DNA of 64,000 bases from Hymenobacter sp. GOD-10R. Its GTDB lineage: Bacteria > Bacteroidota > Bacteroidia > Cytophagales > Hymenobacteraceae. Shown here piece by piece: positions 37,201 to 43,835 of the stretch. The stretch covers positions 1 through 64,000 of the forward strand of contig NZ_CP141187.1 of the NCBI RefSeq assembly GCF_035609205.1, read 5' to 3'. The notes below the pieces were generated by a model. It did not search any database. It worked only from the letters and a program-made list of their open reading frames with translations, and had not been told where the DNA came from. The number at the start of each line of letters is the position of its first letter. The stretch's first letter is position 1. The translations under genes and the position numbers were made by a program.

Positions 37201-37692
37201 GACTTAGACCTGTTTGCGACCAACAACCTCACCAACAGCCTTGGGGTGCGCCTGAACAATGGCGCGGGCGTCTTCAGTGGCGCACAACAGGTCGCCGTCG
37301 GGATGAATCCAACGGGCATTACCTTGGGTGACGTGGATGGTAACGGGACGCTGGATGTACTAGTAGCCAACTACAACAGCAACAGCGTGAGCGTCCGCCT
37401 GAATCCGCCTTCCTCGGCGAAGGTGCTGGCCGCCAGTCCCGCGTTGCGCGCCGAGCAGCTTGGCCTGTACCCGAATCCGGCGCACACGTTCGTGCGCCTG
37501 CAGCTGCCCGGCGGCTTTACCGGCCAAGTCGTGCGTGTGCTGAATACCCGCGGCCAAGTCGTGTTGCAGCAGCAACTTAGTGCCGCCACAACCACCCCCG
37601 AATTAGCGATGCCTAGCCTAGCGTCAGGTCTGTATATGGTGCAGGTGCAAACGAGCCAGGGCACTTTAGCTTCTCGCTTAGTGGTGGAGTAA
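34267..37692 (+). CDS. T9SS-exported protein with two seven-repeat FG-GAP/VCBS propellers
   Basis: The ATG at 34267 begins a signal peptide ending GTASAQA. The architecture is a Big_5-type Ig domain (about residues 28-135), seven FG-GAP repeats each with a DxDxDGDLDL calcium-binding loop (140-485), an IPT/TIG domain (about 487-575), a second Big_5 domain (about 578-680), seven more FG-GAP repeats (about 685-1050) and a T9SS type A sorting domain (LYPNPAHTFVRL ... LASGLYMVQV). Each seven-repeat set predicts one beta-propeller. It is likely a secreted or surface-anchored adhesion or binding protein. No enzymatic motif is visible. Confidence 0.9.
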   Translation: MPRTSTFTTCQTAPPRTFFTLLGWLLLAGTASAQAPVVTAVSPPRNTIAAPRTTPVAVTFNQPLSNTTATQQALKVFGEQSGLETGTAAASGNTLTFAPSKGFKSGETVVATVTRAAQSTTGTAVTPYVFQFTAGTAPTAGTFGGGSDLSVGNNPVAIATGDVDGDGDLDLAVASGYSIVNVRLNNGSGTYSGGQEVSVGLIPRDLTLGDIDNDGDLDLLVDDDQNSKISVRLNNGSGTFSGTQEVAVGNGPQSQTVGDIDGDGDLDLVTANLRGTASVRLNNGSGSFSGDQEVIVGGTLLRVALHDVDSDGDLDLLAVNTGGVAVCLNNGVGTFTTTSNTPANGFGYSLAVGDIDGDGDLDLLIGNFYNYGSANNTVSVRLNNGTGVFNGSQEVIIGPYTTGANVAQVKLGDVDGDGDLDLVAANTTNDAGRVSIRLNDGNGTFSGVQEVAVLLPSGLAVGDVDGDGDLDLLTSSNARSGASIRLNQGAAAPTITGISPAISPVGSTVVITGTNFLNTTSITFNGVAATSFVLNSATQLTVTVPSGATSGAVVVTTNVGVSNGIPFTVGPLLTITSFSPARNATNAPRNTPVALTFNRELSTGAATQGAVKVFGTQAGGPKAGTASVSGNTLTFTPTVSFKPGETVFSTVTTAVTSSSQQPFLAPYVFQFTAATAPAAGIFTGPLEASVGTNPQSVALGDVDGDGDVDVLTANNLNNAPTNSTVSIRLNNGNGAYTGTQEVGVGTGPYSIKLGDIDGDGDLDFVTANANSGERNTISVRLNNGSGTFSGTQTLSVGNLPHDVALGDVDGDGDLDLLVANYVTFGPNYATNSTVSVRLNNGSGTFATTGQDVIVGPRPLHLVVGDIDNDGDLDFITANSSGTTASVRLNDGQGTFGGTQEVAVGFNPHDVVLGDVDSDGDLDLLTANYYDYTNPANNFTNSTVSVRLNNGRGLFSGTQQVSVGQGAITLALGDADGDGDLDLFATNNLTNSLGVRLNNGAGVFSGAQQVAVGMNPTGITLGDVDGNGTLDVLVANYNSNSVSVRLNPPSSAKVLAASPALRAEQLGLYPNPAHTFVRLQLPGGFTGQVVRVLNTRGQVVLQQQLSAATTTPELAMPSLASGLYMVQVQTSQGTLASRLVVE

Positions 37693-37710
37693 CAACAGCG
37701 CCCACATACC

Positions 37711-38034
37711 TCAATCAAAAAGCCACTTCTGGTCTGGAAGTGGCTTTTTGGCTGATGGGTATGTGGGGTATGTATCGAAAGCGTTACTGGCTAGTCGTCG
37801 GTAAGAGGCTATGCAGTTAAAATAAGAGAGCCCGGCCATATGGCTGGGCTTTTTCTTTTGTAGTGCGCGTGGCGCTCGTTTCTTCTTAGGGGCTTCCTTT
37901 ACGTCTTTGCGGAGCTGGATGACACTCTGCGGCCGAGCCATGAGTGCATCATACTCCTCTCGACTCTTGAAGTATCCCGTTTCAAATAAGTAGGGATCCA
38001 CGTAGTTGTCTTCTGTTGGTGCTCTAAAGCTCAT
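37711..38034 (-). CDS. Small basic hypothetical protein downstream of the antitoxin
   Basis: A 107-codon frame starts six bases after the antitoxin stop. The first 65 residues are protein-like (ending in a Lys-rich KKKRAPRALQKKK stretch). The last part is encoded by DNA that includes the neighbouring terminator, which casts doubt on the C-terminus. It may be a third gene of the toxin-antitoxin operon. The family is not recognised. Confidence 0.4.
   Translation of the reverse strand: MSFRAPTEDNYVDPYLFETGYFKSREEYDALMARPQSVIQLRKDVKEAPKKKRAPRALQKKKPSHMAGLSYFNCIASYRRLASNAFDTYPTYPSAKKPLPDQKWLFD
37716..37750. terminator. Intrinsic terminator after the FG-GAP gene
   Basis: Perfect 13-base arms (37716-37728 and 37738-37750) with a 9-base loop and flanking A/T tracts, 23 bases after the FG-GAP stop. 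It can also end minus-strand transcription from the toxin-antitoxin operon. Confidence 0.85.
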
Positions 38035-38039
38035 ACCTG

Positions 38040-38387
38040 TTATACCTGGGGTACCAACTGGATCTTAACCACCGTCTGCATCGCTCCGAATACCTTGCGC
38101 AAGGTGTCCAGCGTCACGTTGGAGGCGTTGCGCTCCAGCTTGGAAATTTGCGCCTTTTGCACGCCCACCCGCTCCCCAAGTTCGGCTTGGGTGAGGTTGT
38201 GCTGGCGACGGTAGGCTTTGATGGTGGCCGGAATCATCGCCAGTTCGAGAGCCGCGTCATACTCGGCCCGGTCCGGGGTACCGGGCGCGCCGAAAAGTTC
38301 GTCCTCCAGCTCGTTGAAGGCGACGGTGTGTACGCCAGATCCGGTAGGAGGTGTTTGGCTCTTGTTCTTCTTAGGAAGGGTGGCCAT
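38040..38387 (-). CDS. XRE-family antitoxin (HigA-like)
   Basis: This 115-residue protein has a helix-turn-helix of the Cro/C1 type (IKAYRRQHNLTQAELGERVGVQKAQISKLERN, about residues 55-88) preceded by a charged N-terminal region. It is encoded 32 bases downstream of a Gp49-like toxin gene, the toxin-first order of HigBA modules. It should bind and neutralise the toxin and repress the operon. Confidence 0.85.
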   Translation of the reverse strand: MATLPKKNKSQTPPTGSGVHTVAFNELEDELFGAPGTPDRAEYDAALELAMIPATIKAYRRQHNLTQAELGERVGVQKAQISKLERNASNVTLDTLRKVFGAMQTVVKIQLVPQV

Positions 38388-38419
38388 AAGTATTAAAATA
38401 GTAGTAGTGGAAGAGCCTG

Positions 38420-38743
38420 TTACGAGCTCTCTTCGAAGTATTGGGTGCGGATACGTTCCGCTTTCTTGAGGTCAGCGGGTGGGGTCTTCTGGGTTTTCTT
38501 GTCTAAGCCGTGGGTACACACAATCAAGGTGTTGGTCTTGTTACGTTTGTCCCAGAAGGCGAAAAGCCGATAGGTATGATTGGGAGCGTCTACCGGGAAT
38601 TCGTAGAGATCGGTGCCGGTCAGTTTCTTGAACCAGTCACCGGTCTGTCCTTCTTGGGTTCGACGGATGGAGACCCCGAACTTAATACGGATTTCCTTGT
38701 CCAGTTCGTGGAGAAAACTGCGGACGCTGATGGAAGAGGCCAT
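38420..38743 (-). CDS. Phage Gp49-like / HigB-type toxin
   Basis: This 107-residue protein has the Gp49-like (PF05973) pattern: LHELDKEIRIKFG, then KKLTGTDLYEFPV, then YRLFAFWDKRNKTNTLIVCTHGLDKKTQKTPPADLKKAERIR. The last block is the family's conserved C-terminal core, with Lys/Thr residues that contribute to mRNA cleavage in relatives. It is first in a toxin-antitoxin operon. It probably inhibits translation by ribosome-dependent mRNA cleavage; the exact specificity is unknown. Confidence 0.85.
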   Translation of the reverse strand: MASSISVRSFLHELDKEIRIKFGVSIRRTQEGQTGDWFKKLTGTDLYEFPVDAPNHTYRLFAFWDKRNKTNTLIVCTHGLDKKTQKTPPADLKKAERIRTQYFEESS

Positions 38744-38924
38744 TGGGGGCAGAATATGGATAGTAGATCATGTTGGCGGCCATGGCTCTTGGGTTAGCAG
38801 ACTTTAAAAGCGTTAAGCATTGTAAATATACAGAATGTTTCCTTATAAGGATACTTTTTGAAGCAGCAAAAAGATTGCCCACGTCTAGTATAGAAGTAGA
38901 CAGCTGCTAGGCAAGGATCGACCT

Positions 38925-38966
38925 TACACAAGCAAGCCCCTCGTAGTAGAGGGGCTTGCTTGTGTA
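38925..38966. terminator. Perfect 18-bp hairpin terminator
   Basis: Arms 38925-38942 and 38949-38966 are perfectly complementary with a 6-base loop. It lies 13 bases after the stop of the minus-strand gene at 38980, between that gene and the toxin operon. Confidence 0.85.
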
Positions 38967-38979
38967 GGAAGCATATTCG

Positions 38980-39960
38980 CTATATTAAATCAGGCTCAGA
39001 TGCGACAAATGATTTGAAAAATATATTATCCTTCGATACTGCAATATTTTCTAGTAAAACAGCATGGATTTGTACTGCTTTACCACCGCGTGTTACGGGC
39101 GCGTAGCAAATGCCTTCTAACTCTTGTTTCGCTTGTATTCCCGTGAAGCCACCTTTCTTCTCGGCCAGTACTTCAATTCGGTTGATCCGCTTTCCACTTA
39201 TTGCAGAGTAGCAATAGATGTACTGGTAGTTGGAGCTGATACCCCCTCTGCCCGAGGAAATATATAAATGACCATTTGGCGAGAAAAACCCACCTTGAAC
39301 GTAGCAATCCTCATCCAGTATTGGGTTCAAGGGCAACGTTTTGCCCGTATAGGTGATAGCCGTATGGTCAGGAGAAAATTTATGAATATAAAGCTCCGGA
39401 ATAACCAGCCCGACGGGACACGTATAGACGACACCATTTTCAAAATCTATTCCGACTACCCCGACACGGCCACCCTTAATAGATTCGATATTAATTCGAT
39501 TCTGGTAAGATAAAGTCCCATTGTTGTTTTGATAGGTTAGCAAACTGGCTTGTTCTCCTATCCAGTGTTCAACGTACAGGATGTTACCCTGGTAGTACAT
39601 GGGCCCGATATGATTAATCCCAGCAGGATTGATGACGAAGGTCTGGTCTGGGCTCTTGAATTTACCGTTGTTTCCATTGAAGGTGTAGATGGCCTTGGGC
39701 GAAGGATTGACAGAAGGGGAGCCGCTGCCATTCGAAGAAAAAAGCCAATGAGCCCCGTCCCAGATGACGCCTTGTACCTCTTCCGTCCAGCTTTCATCTA
39801 TCCTACCTGGTGCTTCGGTCACTAACGCATAGCTGTGCGGGGCATCCATCGCTCGCATCGCTTTACGAAGCGAAGTAGGTCGGTAGCCAAAGTTCACATA
39901 GTGGACCTGCTCACCAGCAGCGTAGCCGATCTTACTGAGTTGTTGGCGATAGCTAATCAT
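38980..39960 (-). CDS. Hypothetical propeller-like protein paired with the tail-fibre-like gene
   Basis: The ATG at 39960 lies seven bases after the stop of the upstream gene and was chosen over one at 40047, which overlaps that gene. The 326-residue protein lacks a signal peptide and alternates short beta-rich motifs (GVIWDGAHWLFSSNG, INHIGPMYYQGNILYVEHW, VGIDFENGVVYTCPVG, GGFFSPNGHLYISSG), suggesting a beta-propeller. It resembles proteins that record or report values rather than enzymes. The tight spacing indicates joint expression with the repeat protein. The function is unknown. Confidence 0.65.
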   Translation of the reverse strand: MISYRQQLSKIGYAAGEQVHYVNFGYRPTSLRKAMRAMDAPHSYALVTEAPGRIDESWTEEVQGVIWDGAHWLFSSNGSGSPSVNPSPKAIYTFNGNNGKFKSPDQTFVINPAGINHIGPMYYQGNILYVEHWIGEQASLLTYQNNNGTLSYQNRINIESIKGGRVGVVGIDFENGVVYTCPVGLVIPELYIHKFSPDHTAITYTGKTLPLNPILDEDCYVQGGFFSPNGHLYISSGRGGISSNYQYIYCYSAISGKRINRIEVLAEKKGGFTGIQAKQELEGICYAPVTRGGKAVQIHAVLLENIAVSKDNIFFKSFVASEPDLI

Positions 39961-39967
39961 AGCGACC

Positions 39968-40987
39968 TTACTGTAGCGTAACCAGAATAGGAAGTAAGGC
40001 ACTACCCGTTTCAAGGGGAGCGAGCGCTTTTCCCAAGACGGCCCCAAACGCTGCTTGACGGTCGGTCGCTTTCATCGCATGTCCCACTTGATTCGCTGTG
40101 GTGAGTAAATCCCCGATTTGAACGGGAGCGTTCGTGGCGTCCACCAAGCAGAATACTTTACCGACTAAGGCAATGGGAAGGCGTTCATTCCCGGTATCCC
40201 GCCGGTCTAATACCAAGCCGGGGCGGTACGTACCAGCGCCCGAGACTACGCCCACCACGCGCGAATCATAGGCCGATGAACTCGGCTCCACGTCGCCGCC
40301 TGCTCCCAGCACCATAACCATTCCGCGTTCTACTGGAAGTACCACGTCCGTGTTCGTGGCTACGTCGAACTCTTCGGCGAAGTCGGCATTCGAAATCCAA
40401 ATGTCGCCCTGAGCCCCATTGAGTTCAATGGAAGCATCCTGATTACCGTTGTACACCGTGATACGCCCTGGCCGATTCGATTGCCCTAAGCCAATGATGC
40501 TCTCTGTATCGCTAGCAATCAACTCGACGATAGGCATCCCGTCTTGCCCTTGAACGGAGACTTTCCCATTGGTTGCATTGCCTCCTAACGTTAGCGTCGC
40601 ATCAGCTGTGGTTAAATTGACGGTTGGGCTACCTTGTTTGTTATACAGGGTCAGTCGACCGCCCCGGTTCTTGTTGCCAGCCGCAATAACGGCTTCAGTA
40701 TCGGCCGCGAGCAATTCTACTAACGCCGTACCCTCTTTCCCCCGAACCGATACTTTTCCATTAGTGCCGCCGCTTCCTAGCGTGAGCGAAGCATCCGCTG
40801 TGGCTACGTTGACCGTCGGATTCCCGTTCTTATCATACATCGTTAGCCGCCCAGGGCGGGCTTTATTGCCGGCGCCTAGGACCGCTTCGTTGTCCAAGGC
40901 TAGCATTTCCACTAAAGGGGTTCCATCTTTGCCACACACAGAGGCTTTACCATTGGCGCCATTGCCACCAGAAATTAAGTCACCCAT
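39968..40987 (-). CDS. Tail-fibre-like repeat protein with C-terminal peptidase G2/S74-like domain
   Basis: This 339-residue protein has nearly three copies of a 64-residue repeat in residues 1-200 (each with NGKxSVxGKxGxxxVExLAxDxEAVI then GRLTxYxKxGxPTVN and TADAxLTLG). The C-terminal half (about 205-339: DFAEEF, VERGMVMVLG, YDSRVVGVVSGAGTYRPG, GDLLTTANQVGHAMKATD, GAVLGKALAPL) resembles self-cleaving chaperone/peptidase G2-type domains found at the ends of phage tail fibres and in some bacterial surface proteins. No signal peptide is visible. It may form trimeric beta-helix-like fibres. The family naming is from memory of motif patterns. Confidence 0.65.
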   Translation of the reverse strand: MGDLISGGNGANGKASVCGKDGTPLVEMLALDNEAVLGAGNKARPGRLTMYDKNGNPTVNVATADASLTLGSGGTNGKVSVRGKEGTALVELLAADTEAVIAAGNKNRGGRLTLYNKQGSPTVNLTTADATLTLGGNATNGKVSVQGQDGMPIVELIASDTESIIGLGQSNRPGRITVYNGNQDASIELNGAQGDIWISNADFAEEFDVATNTDVVLPVERGMVMVLGAGGDVEPSSSAYDSRVVGVVSGAGTYRPGLVLDRRDTGNERLPIALVGKVFCLVDATNAPVQIGDLLTTANQVGHAMKATDRQAAFGAVLGKALAPLETGSALLPILVTLQ

Positions 40988-41355
40988 AAAACAAGAGAAC
41001 TATGTGAAAGAATAGAATACACTTATCCGCTGCGAATTGCTTGACCGGCCAGATCCACTGTGGATGAAGTAAGAGGGTAATTACAGCGACTAAAGTAACA
41101 GGTTTGTTCATGTCTGTATATCACATAAACATTTGATATACAGACAATTATGATTAAACATACAAGTAGGAATATTGCGCACAGGCAACATGGCTTGTTG
41201 GAGCAAGGGGTGCAGGTTCTCGCCGTAACGTGGCGGCCACGTTGATTGTGCCATGGGTGTACACTGGGCCACCGCTTCTAATAACGACGCTGGAAGCCGG
41301 GTACGTTGGATAAGGCTATTCTGCTTGTTAATGCAGGGGCTTATTCGACGTGCTA
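40988..41355. other. Intergenic region
   Basis: About 370 bases upstream of the tail-fibre-like gene. It should hold that gene's promoter. No gene or repeat is recognised. Confidence 0.4.
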
Positions 41356-41576
41356 CTAGGCTACTTGATCAAACGTGTTGATGAACTGCTGCATGGCTTG
41401 TAAGCCGGTCTGACAGACCTCGGTTAGGTTATATTCCGCATTGTTGAAGGAGAGTATGATCACTTTTGGGATATGCTCGGCAATCAAGAAGTGACCAGCT
41501 TTGGGAAGCCAGAAAGCGGATCGGCTTTGCTACTGGTTGGCCAGCGCAAGGAGCCAACCCAGTCCTTTCCCCAAAT
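41356..41576 (-). pseudogene. C-terminal fragment of a possible serine hydrolase, cut by ISAs1
   Basis: A minus-strand frame from the ISAs1 left end to a TAG at 41356-41358 reads LGKGLGWLLALANQ, an in-frame TAG at 41530-41532, then FWLPKAGHFLIAEHIPKVII and LSFNNAEYNLTEV. The pattern resembles the C-terminal part of beta-lactamase-fold serine hydrolases. The 5' part is missing at the IS junction. The assignment is tentative. Confidence 0.4.
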
Positions 41577-42819
41577 CAGGGCTTACGCATCAAACTTAGA
41601 GCAACATATTGAGGACTGACCTTTGCCTTCTCAGACATCGTCAAGTTCTTCATGTTCAGCCACCTTCTTGCTTCTTTCGCCACCCTTCCAGACCCGCGTT
41701 GCGCGGGCCGCACCCGGCACCGCCTGCGCGATGTGCTCGTCATCGCTATCTGTGCGGTCGTTGCCGGAGCCGAAACGTGGGTGGACATCGCCCACTACGG
41801 CCAGTTGAAGCAGACGTGGCTGGCTTCGTTTTTGGAGTTGCCCAGCGGAATTCCTTCGCACGACACGTTCCGGCGCGTGTTCTCCCTGCTCGACCCGCAG
41901 CTGCTCGAACAGTGCTTTCGGCAGTGGATGGCCACCATCGCCCCACCCCTGCCCCGCGAGGTCGTGGCCATCGACGGCAAGACGGTGCGCCGCTCCTTTG
42001 ACCGGAGGCGGGCCCAAGGCCCGCTGCATGTGGTCAGCGCGTTTGCCACCGAACAAGGCCTGAGTCTGGGGCAGGTAGGGGTGTTAAGCAAAGGGCAGGA
42101 ATTGGCGGCTATCCCGGTGTTACTCAGTGGCCTGCAGCTTGCCAATACGATTGTTACAGTCGATGCGCTAGGTTGCCGGCGGGCCATTGCCCGGCAGCTA
42201 CTGGCCCAGCAGGCGGACTATATTTTTGCGCTGAAAGGCAACCAAGGGCGTTATTACCGGGCCGTCAAAACCTATTGTCATAGGAGTTGCGTCGAGCGTT
42301 GGGCGGAGTACCCCGCTGACTACGATGCCTTTGACCGCCGCCACGGCCGCTGGGTGCGCCGCCGGGCCTGGGTGCTGCCGTTGAGCGACGAAGTAGCGGC
42401 GTTGCGCACTTGGCCCGGCTTACGAGCCATCATTGCAGTCGAAACCATTCGGCAGGTGCAGCACCAGCCAGGCACGCACGTCGAGTGGCGCTACTACCTG
42501 ACCAGTTGCCCCGATGCCCCGGCCGTGCTCATCCAAGCCATCCGTCGCCACTGGGCCATCGAGAATAGCTTGCATTGGGTGCTGGACGTGGTCTTCCGCG
42601 AGGACGAGGCCCGCAGTCGTGACCGGGTAGCGACCCGCAACTTCGCGGTCTTGCGCAAGCTGGCGTTCAACCTCTTGCAGCAAGGAAAACACCAGCCTGG
42701 CAGTCTGCGGGCTCGACGACGGAACGCGGGCTGGAACGATAACTACATGACCCAACGCCTAACCTGCGCCCGCCAAAACGATCGGGCAACGGTTCCCTAG
42801 ATTTGATGCGTAAGCCCTG
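41577..42819 (+). mobile_element. ISAs1-family insertion sequence, complete
   Basis: Perfect 18-base inverted repeats (41577-41594 and 42802-42819, CAGGGCTTACGCATCAAA) bound an intact transposase gene. Left flank is the hydrolase fragment and right flank an IS1182 remnant, so no shared target duplication is seen. Confidence 0.88.
41652..42800 (+). CDS. ISAs1-family transposase
   Basis: This 382-residue protein has the N-terminal DDE_Tnp_1-associated domain (FATLPDPRCAGRTRHRLRDVL), then the DDE core: Asp in VVAIDGKTVRRS, Asp in TIVTVDALGCRR, FALKGNQG, and Glu in HWAIENSLHWVLDVVFREDE. The last block is diagnostic of ISAs1. The gene fills the element and is intact, so the element could still move. 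Confidence 0.94.
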   Translation: MFSHLLASFATLPDPRCAGRTRHRLRDVLVIAICAVVAGAETWVDIAHYGQLKQTWLASFLELPSGIPSHDTFRRVFSLLDPQLLEQCFRQWMATIAPPLPREVVAIDGKTVRRSFDRRRAQGPLHVVSAFATEQGLSLGQVGVLSKGQELAAIPVLLSGLQLANTIVTVDALGCRRAIARQLLAQQADYIFALKGNQGRYYRAVKTYCHRSCVERWAEYPADYDAFDRRHGRWVRRRAWVLPLSDEVAALRTWPGLRAIIAVETIRQVQHQPGTHVEWRYYLTSCPDAPAVLIQAIRRHWAIENSLHWVLDVVFREDEARSRDRVATRNFAVLRKLAFNLLQQGKHQPGSLRARRRNAGWNDNYMTQRLTCARQNDRATVP

Positions 42820-42906
42820 CCTCTTTGTCGAGAAACTGCTTCTTGCCTTGCATCCACGCTCTACGAACTAGGTAAGGGAAACGGACATGCCTTCTGCAAC
42901 AGCCAC
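42820..42906 (-). mobile_element. IS1182-type remnant truncated by ISAs1
   Basis: On the minus strand these bases read the IS1182 terminal repeat (CTGCAACAGCCAC at 42894-42906) and the beginning of an IS1182 transposase, MQGKKQF, which matches element A. The remainder is missing at the ISAs1 right end. Confidence 0.8.
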
Positions 42907-43046
42907 GCCCGTTTTCCGGTACCACTCGTCCCGGTCCGAAATTGGCGCCCCAGTAAGGGAAAAAGCAGTACCCGAAACTGGTTTTCGCAATCAAGATACC
43001 CTACCTTTAGTTTTCCGCTCTTTCTGGTACCGTTACCTGCCTTTTC

Positions 43047-43673
43047 ATGAAACTCGGCTACGCCCGCGTCAGCACCAGTGAACAAGTCCTGGACCTGCAA
43101 CTCGACGCGCTGCGCCAAGCCGGCTGCGAGCATCTGTTCACCGATACCGTCTCCGGCGTGCAAGCCCACAAACCCAATTGGGAACGATTGCTCGCCTATG
43201 CCCGGCCCGGCGACACCCTCGTTATCTGGCGGCTGGACCGGCTGGGCCGCGCCACCAAGCACCTGATTGCGGTCGTGGAGGACCTCAGGTGTCGCCAACT
43301 GCACCTGATTTCCCTGCACGACCCGATTGACACGACTTCGCCCGGCGGGCAACTCGTGTTTCAGATTTTTTGCGCCCTGGCCGAGCACGAGCGCAACGTG
43401 CTCGTGCAGCGCACCCGCGCCGGGCTGCACGCCGCCCGCGCCCGCGGCCGGCAGGGGGGGCGGCCGCCGGGCCTGACCCCGCGCTACCAAAAAATCGCGC
43501 CCGCGGTCAAGGCGTTGTACGAAGCAGGCCAGCAGTCCACCCGCCAGCTGATGGGCTACTTTTACATCGGCAGCCGCCGCACCCTCTATAAAATGCTGCG
43601 CTTCGCCGGCTGTCAGTTTCCGGAAAAGGCCGAGCTTTCCATGGGTACACCGAAAAACCAAGCACTGCCGTAG
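43047..43673 (+). CDS. Serine recombinase / resolvase
   Basis: This 208-residue protein has the resolvase catalytic core: nucleophile Ser10 in ARVSTSEQ, Arg residues in WRLDRLGR (about 62-70) and ALAEHERNVLVQRTRAGL (about 112-130). A short C-terminal HTH region (about 140-195) follows. It is the size of Tn3/Hin-type enzymes that act on nearby res or inversion sites. The 140 bases upstream contain repeated TTTTCCG and GGTACC motifs that might be a res site. It lies between IS remnants and a chromosomal-type kinase gene, so it probably belongs to a decayed transposon. Confidence 0.9.
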   Translation: MKLGYARVSTSEQVLDLQLDALRQAGCEHLFTDTVSGVQAHKPNWERLLAYARPGDTLVIWRLDRLGRATKHLIAVVEDLRCRQLHLISLHDPIDTTSPGGQLVFQIFCALAEHERNVLVQRTRAGLHAARARGRQGGRPPGLTPRYQKIAPAVKALYEAGQQSTRQLMGYFYIGSRRTLYKMLRFAGCQFPEKAELSMGTPKNQALP

Positions 43674-43835
43674 TCCGTGATTCTTTTGCCTGCCACCCGG
43701 CTTATTTGCCCCTGCTTCCTGCGGCGGGGAAGTCGTCATCGCCCGTTGCTGTTCCCGTCCCAGCAACCGGGCGGGGGAGGTACCGGGCCGGTAGTCGCCT
43801 AGTTGTTCGTTTGTCCCGCTTCCTGCTCACCCGCT

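Noticed and set aside
34700..37400. Regular DNA repeats that could be taken for a CRISPR-like or satellite array
   Set aside because: The repeats are in-frame coding units of FG-GAP domains with variable length, not short identical repeats with spacers.
42861..43766. A 301-codon minus-strand frame over the resolvase
   Set aside because: The plus-strand resolvase has all catalytic motifs, so this is antisense noise.
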